Positions 6,632 through 12,701 of a stretch of DNA of 13,096 nt are shown here, one piece after another. The stretch comes from an uncultured Oceanobacillus sp. (GTDB taxonomy: Bacteria; Bacillota; Bacilli; Bacillales; Amphibacillaceae). The notes under the pieces were generated by a model. That model was not told the DNA's origin. It made no database searches and was given only the letters and a program-made list of their open reading frames with translations. Position 1 is the first letter of the stretch. Every line of letters starts with the position of its first letter. The stretch covers positions 1 to 13,096 of the forward strand of contig CALKWU010000020.1 in assembly GCA_938004015.1 (NCBI GenBank), in the 5' to 3' direction. The position numbers and the translations under genes are program-made.

Positions 6632-6774
6632 CATTTTAGGAATAATTATTTAATATTTACCTGTAAAAAACATCTTATGCGCAGAAAAAAGTGGTTGTGA
6701 TTTTCATATTTTTCAATTTTGCAGAGGAATCTCTGTCAGAAGCAGTCCTTGGAATAGCGGGGATTTTTCACAAG

Positions 6775-6810
6775 AAAAAAGCCAGGCGCTGATAATGGCC
6801 TAGCTTTTTT
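6775..6810. terminator. Rho-independent terminator after gldA
   Basis: AAAAAAGCCAGGC (6775-6787) and GCCTAGCTTTTTT (6798-6810) form a 13-bp stem with one mismatch and A/T-runs at both ends. It lies 25 bases beyond the gldA stop on the minus strand and is suited to either direction. Confidence 0.85.
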
Positions 6811-6834
6811 CGTGAAATTTCATATACATCGTTT

Positions 6835-7932
6835 TTACACGAAGTTTTGGCTGATCTGGTCGACAGCAATGATCGCATTGGCGACATCCACCGGCGTGAT
6901 GTCCGGAGATAAGTTTTTCATCGTTTCGCCTTCTTGTGTCGCCGCTTCTCCGACTTTCACCAAATCTTCAAAAGAAGCTCCGTCCAAATGCATGTCTTTC
7001 AACGTCGTAGGCAAATCCAACTTACGGAAGAAATAAATATAGTCGAGCAATTCTTCTTCAGGGTGCAATTCCAACACTAATTGGACGAGGATGCCATAAG
7101 CGACTTTTTCACCGTGGGTGAGGTTATGGATGTCTCCATCTAAAACAGTGAAACCGTTGTGGATGGCATGGGCTGCAGCAAGTCCACCTGTTTCGAACCC
7201 TAAACCGGATAGTAGCGTATTCGCCTCGACGACAGCTTCCACATGTTTCGTGACAACGCCTTTCTTCACGGCTTCATAAGCAGGAATTCCGTAGGAGAAT
7301 AAGGTTTCTTCACAAGTTCTTGCAATGGATTCAGCCAAGATACTTGCTTTTCCTCCTGCCATGGTCGTTCCACCGCTTTTAATGGCGGCGCGGGCTTCCA
7401 CCCAAGTCGCCATCGCATCGGCAATTCCGGATGCGAAAAAGCGGGGTGGCGCTTTGGCGACAACCGCCGTGTCGACGAGGACAAGATCCGGGTTTTTCTT
7501 GAAAAATTTGTAGGATTCGAACACCCCATCGTCACTGTAAATGACAGATAACGCACTCGTCGGGGCGTCTGTTGATGCAGTTGTAGGGACGATGACAACA
7601 CCCACTTCGAGTCCATCGGCAATAGCTTTTGCACTATCAATCGCTTTACCCCCGCCGACCCCAATCACAAAATCGACGTTTGCTTCTTTCCCTTCATCAA
7701 TCACCCGATTGATTTCATTGATGGACGCTTCCCCTTGGAAATTGACGAGATGGAATTCCAAATTCTCTTCTGCAAAACTTTTTTCAATTGATCCTCCGGT
7801 GATTCCCCAGACAACATCGTCCGACAAAATCAACGCTTTTTTGCCGAAGTTTTTCGTATATTCACCGATTTGATTTAATACATTAGCTCCTTGGATATAC
7901 TTGCTTGGCGACTGAAAAACGATTGCCGACAT
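6835..7932 (-). CDS. gldA: Glycerol dehydrogenase, NAD-dependent, zinc type
   Basis: A 365-residue iron/zinc-type alcohol dehydrogenase that oxidises glycerol to dihydroxyacetone with NAD, or runs in reverse in fermentation. The NAD-binding loop GVGGGKAIDSAKA is at 91-103. The three zinc ligands are present and in the expected places: Asp172 (GIADAMATWVEA), His255 (AAAHAIHNG) and His273 (LTHGEKVAYG), one residue off the numbering known for the Geobacillus stearothermophilus enzyme. The length is normal. The start at 7932 (MSAIVFQSPSKY) follows GGAG by about 9 bases; an ATG 15 codons earlier has no such site. It is a single-gene unit with its own promoter, an upstream Rex/Fnr-like palindrome and its own terminator. 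No dihydroxyacetone kinase is adjacent. Confidence 0.95.
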   Translation of the reverse strand: MSAIVFQSPSKYIQGANVLNQIGEYTKNFGKKALILSDDVVWGITGGSIEKSFAEENLEFHLVNFQGEASINEINRVIDEGKEANVDFVIGVGGGKAIDSAKAIADGLEVGVVIVPTTASTDAPTSALSVIYSDDGVFESYKFFKKNPDLVLVDTAVVAKAPPRFFASGIADAMATWVEARAAIKSGGTTMAGGKASILAESIARTCEETLFSYGIPAYEAVKKGVVTKHVEAVVEANTLLSGLGFETGGLAAAHAIHNGFTVLDGDIHNLTHGEKVAYGILVQLVLELHPEEELLDYIYFFRKLDLPTTLKDMHLDGASFEDLVKVGEAATQEGETMKNLSPDITPVDVANAIIAVDQISQNFV

Positions 7933-7966
7933 TTGATCCACTCCTTCAAATTTGATGTGCAATATT

Positions 7967-7972
7967 ATTATA
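7967..7972 (-). promoter_or_regulatory. -10 box of the gldA promoter
   Basis: A perfect TATAAT on the minus strand, 35 bases before the gldA start codon. The matching -35 position has only TTTATT-like sequence, which suggests help from an activator. The predicted start of transcription is near 7960. Confidence 0.5.
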
Positions 7973-8013
7973 CCCAATAAACAGAACTAAATAAATGTGG
8001 AATTCCGAACTAT

Positions 8014-8031
8014 TTGTGAAACATCTCACAT
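8014..8031. promoter_or_regulatory. Rex- or Crp/Fnr-like operator upstream of gldA
   Basis: TTGTGAAACATCTCACAT is an 18-bp dyad. It contains the exact core TGTGA-N6-TCACA of Crp/Fnr/ArcR-type regulators. It also fits the Rex pattern TTGTGAA-N4-TTCACAA at 12 of 14 fixed positions. Its centre lies about 62 bases upstream of the predicted gldA transcription start. Redox or anaerobic control would suit glycerol dehydrogenase. Which regulator binds is not settled by sequence. Confidence 0.5.
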
Positions 8032-8047
8032 TTGTTGACGTTTTAAT

Positions 8048-8080
8048 TGGGTCAAAAAGGGACAGTCCCGTTTTGACCCA
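8048..8080. repeat. Palindromic intergenic repeat, copy B
   Basis: TGGGTCAAAAAGGG (8048-8061) and CCCGTTTTGACCCA (8067-8080) form a 14-bp stem with one mismatch around the 5-nt centre ACAGT. The geometry equals copies A and C. Relative to copy A, the outer pair GGGAC/GTCCC has become GGGTC/GACCC, with both strands changed together. It lies between divergent gldA and methyltransferase promoters. Confidence 0.75.
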
Positions 8081-8091
8081 TACTGGTTCAC

Positions 8092-8120
8092 TTGCCGCTA
8101 TTCTATTTAACTAGTAAAAT
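8092..8120 (+). promoter_or_regulatory. Candidate sigma-A promoter of the methyltransferase gene
   Basis: TTGCCG (8092-8097) and TAAAAT (8115-8120) are 17 bases apart. The start of transcription would be near 8127, about 40 bases before the coding region. It begins 12 bases after repeat copy B. Confidence 0.5.
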
Positions 8121-8167
8121 GGGTGTGATTTTGAATTTTCATAGAATATAGGAGTGATGAAACAAAG

Positions 8168-8767
8168 TTGTTGGAAAACTTGCTTGATCGAAAACTTCAA
8201 GTGAAAACCGCCGGACTGAGGGAATGGCGGACACAGACAGGTGAGTATAACCGTTACGAGGCAACACCATACGCCGCATTGGAAAAGCTGTTCGAACATT
8301 ATAAAATCAAGCCGGATCATCATGTCGTGGATTTCGGTTGCGGCAGAGGAAGGGTATCCTTTTACATACATTTCCATTACAATGTGCCAGTAACAGGTGT
8401 GGAAAATAATGATCTTACATTCGACGAGTCGCAAAAAAATTTGCTGCTGTATTCTCGGAAACATAAACATTTGACTGCACCAATCCGTTTTGAATTTGGT
8501 CTTGCCGAACATTACGAAATTCAACCGGAAGAAAACGTGTTTTATTTTTTCAATCCTTTTTCGGTGAATATATTTAAACAAGTTGTCCGGAATATTCTGC
8601 GTTCAGTCGAAGAACATGAGCGGAGTGTGGACATGATTCTCTATTATCCGCTTCCTGAGTTCAAAAAATTCCTTAAAAAAGAAACCCCTTTCAGACTCAT
8701 CAACAAAATAAAAGCATACCCAAAACATGGAAAATACGGCAAATTTCTTATTTATCGGCTCGATTGA
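8168..8767 (+). CDS. Class I SAM-dependent methyltransferase, small Bacillales family
   Basis: A 199-residue Rossmann-fold methyltransferase. Motif I, VVDFGCGRGRVSFY, is at about 53-66 and binds S-adenosylmethionine; the acidic residue of the next strand is in VTGVENND. The stretch FYFFNPFSVNIFKQVVRNIL matches a conserved segment of a Bacillales family of about 195 residues, and the N-terminal LREWRTQTGEYNRYEATPY is also typical as I recall it. The methyl acceptor is not known. The start is a TTG at 8168; AGGAG (8150-8154) is 13 bases upstream, longer than ideal, and no in-frame ATG or GTG is nearer. A short out-of-frame ATG frame begins at 8157. A strong terminator follows, so it is monocistronic. 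Confidence 0.85.
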   Translation: MLENLLDRKLQVKTAGLREWRTQTGEYNRYEATPYAALEKLFEHYKIKPDHHVVDFGCGRGRVSFYIHFHYNVPVTGVENNDLTFDESQKNLLLYSRKHKHLTAPIRFEFGLAEHYEIQPEENVFYFFNPFSVNIFKQVVRNILRSVEEHERSVDMILYYPLPEFKKFLKKETPFRLINKIKAYPKHGKYGKFLIYRLD

Positions 8768-8774
8768 CTGAAAA

Positions 8775-8805
8775 GCCTGGTACAAATTTGTGCCAGGCGT
8801 TTTTT
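8775..8805 (+). terminator. Rho-independent terminator after the methyltransferase gene
   Basis: GCCTGG (8775-8780) pairs with CCAGGC (8793-8798), enclosing the self-complementary ACAAATTTGT. A run of six T follows at 8800-8805. Confidence 0.9.
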
Positions 8806-8820
8806 ACAACATGTTGCAGC

Positions 8821-8850
8821 TTGATTTTGCAATTCTTAACCATTTATAAA
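8821..8850 (+). promoter_or_regulatory. Candidate sigma-A promoter of the two-component operon
   Basis: TTGATT (8821-8826) and TATAAA (8845-8850) are 18 bases apart, about 57 bases before the response regulator start. A second -10-like TATACT at 8879-8884 has no good -35. Confidence 0.5.
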
Positions 8851-8906
8851 GTTTTCCGTCCGCATATGTCAGCCGTTTTATACTTTAGTCAAGGAGAGAG
8901 GGAACG

Positions 8907-9617
8907 ATGGCAGAAGAGAACAGAATTTTAATCGTTGAAGATGATTATGAAATCGCCCGGATTATGAGGGATCACCTCGTCCGGGAAGGGTTCAGAGTGA
9001 CATGGGCATCAACAGGCGTGGAAGGATGGGAAGAGTTCAAAGAAAACAAGTTTTCCCTCGTACTTGTCGACCTCATGATGCCGGAAATGGATGGATTTGA
9101 GCTGTGCGAACGGATCCGGCTGGAAAGCGATGTGCCGCTAGTCATCATCAGCGCAAAAAGCGAGGATGAAAGCAAAGTGCGCGGGCTCGGTCTTGGAGCG
9201 GATGATTACCTCACGAAACCATTCAGCTTGAAAGAATTGACTGCACGAGTCCACTCGCATCTGAGACGATATGACCGCTATATGAGAAAACACGAAAACG
9301 AAGAAATCATCCGTTACAAAGACGGTCTCGCTATCGACTTTTTGAATGATGCGGTTTTCCTTGACGATGAACTCGTTCCGTTGACGGCCAAAGAGCAAGA
9401 TATCCTTTTTCTGCTCGCAAAAAATCCTTTCATCACATTTGAGAAGGAAAAAATTTATGAGCATGTGTGGCAAATGATGAACATTCATGGCAACAATACC
9501 GTGACGGTCCATATCAAAAGTTTGCGCACAAAACTGAACGATACCGGCCGACAAGCTAAATTCATTCAAACGGTTTGGGGAGCAGGCTACCGTTTCATCG
9601 GGGAGCAGCTTCTATGA
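8907..9617 (+). CDS. OmpR/PhoB-family response regulator
   Basis: A 236-residue DNA-binding response regulator. The receiver domain (about 5-118) has the acidic pocket Glu11-Asp12-Asp13, the phosphorylation site Asp55 (LVLVDLMMPEMDG), Ser82 and Lys104 (DDYLTKPFS). The winged-helix output domain (about 135-234) contains LTAKEQDILFLLAKNP and the recognition region TVTVHIKSLRTKLND, ending GAGYRFIGEQ. AAGGAG at 8891-8896 supports the start. It overlaps the histidine kinase by ATGA and is clearly its partner. The third gene of the operon is a lipoprotein, which suggests an envelope-related signal. The target genes cannot be read from sequence, and I do not assign a B. subtilis ortholog. Confidence 0.95.
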   Translation: MAEENRILIVEDDYEIARIMRDHLVREGFRVTWASTGVEGWEEFKENKFSLVLVDLMMPEMDGFELCERIRLESDVPLVIISAKSEDESKVRGLGLGADDYLTKPFSLKELTARVHSHLRRYDRYMRKHENEEIIRYKDGLAIDFLNDAVFLDDELVPLTAKEQDILFLLAKNPFITFEKEKIYEHVWQMMNIHGNNTVTVHIKSLRTKLNDTGRQAKFIQTVWGAGYRFIGEQLL

Positions 9618-11080
9618 AAATCAAATATTGGCTGATGCTCAGTTATCTTGTCGTTATGGTGTTGCCGATCGTTGCGATTTATTTGCTCTATGTGAGCTTG
9701 AGCAATTTTGATCAAGAACAAGATCTTAAAGAATACTTGCACTTTCAAAACATCGTCAATCGTCTGGAAAGCCCGCTGTCGGATCCGGCCTTATACCGCA
9801 TCCAATCAGAAGAAAACTACGCCCATCTGCACGGATTTGCTGATGAAGATCTTAGAATCGATTTATACCGTCATGATGGTGTCGAATTGTTTTCAACGAT
9901 GAACACACCGGGGGCGTCGTACATGTTTCCAGCAAACCGTGATGCGTTATACCGAAATTTGAATGAAATTGAGAAAAACCCCCGCACGTATACATTGAAA
10001 CGGTTAGTGTTCGATGATCAGAGTGAGATTGTCGGTCTGTATGAGATCACGTTGAGCCGGAAAGCTTGGGTGGAAGAAGCCAACAAGCGGACCGTCATGA
10101 TGTTTTTTCTGTTAGGTTCCTTCTTTCTCTTACTGTATCTGGTCATTCTTTATGCCATCAACCGGAAATTGAACCGGCCCTTGACGAAACTGCAGCAGCA
10201 TATGGATGCATTTGCCGCCGGGCACGAACCAGCTGAGTCGCTAACCGAATCAAAAGATGAAATCGGCGTCCTTATCAAACATTTCAAACGGATGAAGATG
10301 CAAATTTCCGAAGCACGGGAGGCACTCGCCAAAGAACAGAAGGAAAAGGAGTATATGGTCGCTTCATTATCCCATGATTTGAAGACACCGTTGACGGTGA
10401 TCCGCACGTACACAGAAGCGTTGGAAAACCCGCAATTATCAGTGGAAGAACGTGAAGAATACCAGAAGATCCTTTTTGAAAAACTGGATCATATGAAAGA
10501 AATGGTGGACGATTTGTCCGTCTTCACCGCCCTCCAATCAGCGGAAAATATGCTCCATAGGGTAAGTGTCGACGGAGAAGAGTTTTTCGATATGTTGTTT
10601 TCAGGCTATGACGAAGCTTGCACCAAAAAAGACATTGCGTTGACAATCGATATCGCCGTGAAAAATGCTTACAAAGTCGACCCGAAACAGATGACCCGGC
10701 TCGTCGATAATTTGATGGACAACAGTATCCGCCACACACCGGAACAAGGCCACATTTGGCTAGCAGGAATTTCAGCGAAAAAGAAGCTTCCGGACTGGGT
10801 GTTTCCTGAGTTCCGACTTGAAGTGGAGACGTGGCGGGAAGACGGTACGGTCATCCTCATCCAAAATGAAGGCAGAAGTTTGCCGCAGGAGCAAATTGAT
10901 AAGGTGTTTCAACCGTTCTATCAACACGATGCGTCGCGGGGGAAAGGTTCGACTTCCGGCTTGGGGTTAAGCATAGCAAAAATGATCATTGAAAAACACG
11001 ACGGGAAAATCAAGATGTGGTCAATGGAAAATCAAGGAACATTGATTGCCTGTTGGTTGAAAGAAAGGGGATCACTATGA
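9614..11080 (+). CDS. Sensor histidine kinase with HAMP domain
   Basis: A 488-residue membrane sensor kinase. The first transmembrane helix is at about 5-28, an extracellular domain of about 130 residues follows, and the second helix is at about 160-182. HAMP covers about 183-235. The phospho-acceptor is His254 in SLSHDLKTPLTVIRTY. The N box is VDNLMDNSIRHT (364-375), the G1 region is IQNEGRSLPQEQIDKVFQPF, and the G2 box is GLGLSIAKMI. The usual Asp of G1 is Asn or Glu and its second Gly is Ser, a variant also found in other Bacillus kinases, so activity is still likely. The start at 9614 overlaps the regulator stop by ATGA and has GGGGAG 8 bases upstream. It phosphorylates the regulator encoded just before it. 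The signal is unknown. Confidence 0.95.
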   Translation: MKIKYWLMLSYLVVMVLPIVAIYLLYVSLSNFDQEQDLKEYLHFQNIVNRLESPLSDPALYRIQSEENYAHLHGFADEDLRIDLYRHDGVELFSTMNTPGASYMFPANRDALYRNLNEIEKNPRTYTLKRLVFDDQSEIVGLYEITLSRKAWVEEANKRTVMMFFLLGSFFLLLYLVILYAINRKLNRPLTKLQQHMDAFAAGHEPAESLTESKDEIGVLIKHFKRMKMQISEAREALAKEQKEKEYMVASLSHDLKTPLTVIRTYTEALENPQLSVEEREEYQKILFEKLDHMKEMVDDLSVFTALQSAENMLHRVSVDGEEFFDMLFSGYDEACTKKDIALTIDIAVKNAYKVDPKQMTRLVDNLMDNSIRHTPEQGHIWLAGISAKKKLPDWVFPEFRLEVETWREDGTVILIQNEGRSLPQEQIDKVFQPFYQHDASRGKGSTSGLGLSIAKMIIEKHDGKIKMWSMENQGTLIACWLKERGSL

Positions 11081-12159
11081 AAAGCGGACGGATGACAACT
11101 TTTATTTTGTTGAGTATTTTCACTTTATTGATGGCGGGGTGTACAGAAAATATGAAAGTATCTGCGGAAGAAATCATGCACCAAGCGATTGAAGCGGAAA
11201 AAGATGTGACGGACCATATCGGCATCTCGGAAATGAAAATGTATACCGGCGAAGAGTTGGTTGATCATATGGTCATTGAAATGCATGTTTCCGACAATAA
11301 AAATAAAGTGTTCGTCACTGACAAAATACTTGGACATGAAGTGGAATCACTGAATGACGGCGACACCATCCTGATTTACGATAAAGGGAATCAAGAAGCT
11401 TATGAGTTAACGATGGATGAACTTGACAACTTTCCTAGTTTGAATCCGAAAGAACAATTCATCATAATGATGGATTCGATGAAAGAGACCCATACGTATG
11501 AATTGATTGGGGAAGAAGAAATTTTAGGTCGCAAAACGTACCATATCCAATTGAAACCGAATGAAGCCAACAGTTTAATGGGTGACACGGACATTTGGGT
11601 CGACAAGAAAACATGGTTCATCATGAAATACGTATCAGAAACCGGCGATATGCGCACGGAACTGACGTATACAGAGATCGATTTTTCACCGGAGATACCA
11701 GATGACACATTTACAATCGATATTCCCGACGATATTAAAATTTCTAATCTCAAGGAGATGGAGGAGGAATTTGGACCGGAAACTGTCACTTTGGAGGAAT
11801 CAGCGGAAGCATTAGGACAACCGTTCCTCATTTTCTCGGAAGAAGATGCCGACTTGGTCGATATCCAAATGTATGATTTCACACAAGAATTTGATCGTTA
11901 TGAATTCGAATTGACTTTCCATTCCAAAGATGGCGTGCCACTCGTCAATCTGTCGGTTTTCCCGACCCCTGATGATATGCCGATCTACGGACAAGATGAG
12001 ACGATTCGCGGTAATCCGGCCGAGTATGAGGAAGTCATCAACGGATATCTTTGGGACGAGGACGGCATACGCTACTCATTGCTTCCTGCCCATCCGGATT
12101 TGACGAAGGAAGAAATCATCGAATTGACGGAAAACATGGTGCTCGTTCCAGAAAACTGA
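11077..12159 (+). CDS. LolA-like lipoprotein coupled to the two-component system
   Basis: A 360-residue lipoprotein. The signal peptide ends in the lipobox LMAGC with Cys22. Residues about 25-235 look like the LolA/LppX-type fold seen in Bacillus lipoproteins (VSAEEIMHQAIEAEKDV, ILIYDKGNQEAYELTMDEL, ILGRKTYHIQLKPN, DIWVDKKTWFIMKY). The C-terminal part from about 250 resembles DUF4367, as in the long lipoprotein at 5263-6438. The start overlaps the kinase stop by ATGA and AAGGGG lies 6 bases upstream. Coupling to the kinase suggests it either helps sense the signal outside the membrane or is an output of the system. The first domain differs strongly from the two DUF6612-like paralogs, so it is a more distant relative. 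A strong terminator follows. Confidence 0.85.
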   Translation: MKSGRMTTFILLSIFTLLMAGCTENMKVSAEEIMHQAIEAEKDVTDHIGISEMKMYTGEELVDHMVIEMHVSDNKNKVFVTDKILGHEVESLNDGDTILIYDKGNQEAYELTMDELDNFPSLNPKEQFIIMMDSMKETHTYELIGEEEILGRKTYHIQLKPNEANSLMGDTDIWVDKKTWFIMKYVSETGDMRTELTYTEIDFSPEIPDDTFTIDIPDDIKISNLKEMEEEFGPETVTLEESAEALGQPFLIFSEEDADLVDIQMYDFTQEFDRYEFELTFHSKDGVPLVNLSVFPTPDDMPIYGQDETIRGNPAEYEEVINGYLWDEDGIRYSLLPAHPDLTKEEIIELTENMVLVPEN

Positions 12160-12166
12160 TGTTGCC

Positions 12167-12207
12167 AATCAAAAGAGAGTCGGGGATGCGGCTCTCTTTT
12201 GATTTTT
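12167..12207 (+). terminator. Rho-independent terminator after the two-component operon
   Basis: AATCAAAAGAGAG (12167-12179) and CTCTCTTTTGATT (12192-12204) form a perfect 13-bp stem around a 12-nt loop, with a T-run to 12207. It ends 8 bases after the lipoprotein stop begins its 3' region, closing the operon. Confidence 0.92.
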
Positions 12208-12225
12208 CCGGAAAAGTCTCTGTAA

Positions 12226-12325
12226 GGGGACGAAAAGGACAGTCTCGTTTGTTCCATTTTGTGGACGTGATCTTTTTCCCTTTCCCAATTGGGACAAAAC
12301 GGGACAGACCCGTTTTGTCCCAATT
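12226..12325. repeat. Pair of palindromic repeats, copies C' and C
   Basis: Copy C is the best of the family: arms of 17 bp, perfect, at 12287-12303 and 12309-12325 (core TTGGGACAAAACGGG) around the centre ACAGA. Copy C' at 12226-12256 is degenerate, with GGGGACGAAAAGG, the centre ACAGT and CTCGTTTGTTCCA. The two lie about 60 bases apart, like the paired arrangement of REP elements. Copy C is directly followed by the truncated PhnB-like remnant. Confidence 0.75.
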
Positions 12326-12336
12326 TTCATGCTGCT

Positions 12337-12588
12337 TCTGTCCCGACACAAAAGGAAATCGACTATTACTGGCTACAGCTTTCGGCGGATTCTGATGCTG
12401 AACAATGTCGCTGGCAGAAAGATCGATTCGGCTTGTCATGGCAAATCGTCCTGCAAGAACAAATCGATATGATGAACAGTAATAGCATGCCTGAACAGAT
12501 CGCTTGGATCATCCAAGCCGTTTTGAAAATGAAAAAAGTCGAGATCGGATCGTCGCAGAAAGCATATCATGATGGCAACGATGCATGA
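12337..12588 (+). pseudogene. PhnB/VOC-family (glyoxalase-like) remnant, 5'-truncated
   Basis: The C-terminal part of a PhnB-like protein of the vicinal-oxygen-chelate superfamily. The recognisable run is TQKEIDYYWLQLS, then QCRWQKDRFGLSWQIV, then IIQAVLKMKKVEI and QKAY, matching the usual last 75 or so residues (family pattern T-Q-E-E-V-D-x-Y-W, G-V-S-W-Q-I-V-P, M-L-Q-M-K-K-I-D-I). The N-terminal half, with the first metal ligands, is missing. The usual P-T-x after WQIV is also missing, a small in-frame loss. The frame runs upstream only into hairpin copy C and has no ribosome binding site or sensible start. I therefore call it a dead gene cut at or near the repeat. Confidence 0.75.
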
Positions 12589-12638
12589 TAACGGTTGACC
12601 TTTAGAGATACTTTGAGATTTGTAGTCTGAAAATTCCC

Positions 12639-12667
12639 TTGATTAGAAAAAGTACAGGTGCTATATT
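12639..12667 (+). promoter_or_regulatory. Sigma-A promoter of the symporter gene
   Basis: TTGATT (12639-12644) and TATATT (12662-12667) are exactly 17 bases apart, 35 bases before the start codon. Confidence 0.65.
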
Positions 12668-12701
12668 AAAGTAAAGCTAAATTACTTAAAGGGGTGGTGC
12701 A

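Larger units (their letters stand above)
6439..6774. other. Leader and promoter region of the long lipoprotein gene
   Basis: About 340 bp without a gene. From the gene outwards it holds the ribosome binding site (6448-6454), about 85 bases of leader that stay open in the lipoprotein frame, a 12-bp stem-loop (6541-6599), and a -10 box inside an inverted repeat (6605-6631). Bases 6632-6774 are AT-rich with nothing recognisable. Confidence 0.6.

Noticed and set aside
9575..9613. An earlier start for the histidine kinase
   Set aside because: It would overlap the regulator by 43 bases and precede the basic-hydrophobic start MKIKYW; the ATGA overlap at 9614 with a GGGGAG site is clearly better.
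12226..12325. The repeat pair as a second terminator of the two-component operon
   Set aside because: A perfect terminator already sits at 12167-12207, and the same hairpin design occurs in gaps where no terminator is expected, such as between divergent promoters at 8048-8080.
12289..12588. An intact gene starting with TTG at 12289
   Set aside because: The TTG lies inside hairpin copy C, has no ribosome binding site, and the first 16 codons only translate the repeat; the homologous part begins later, so it is a truncated remnant.
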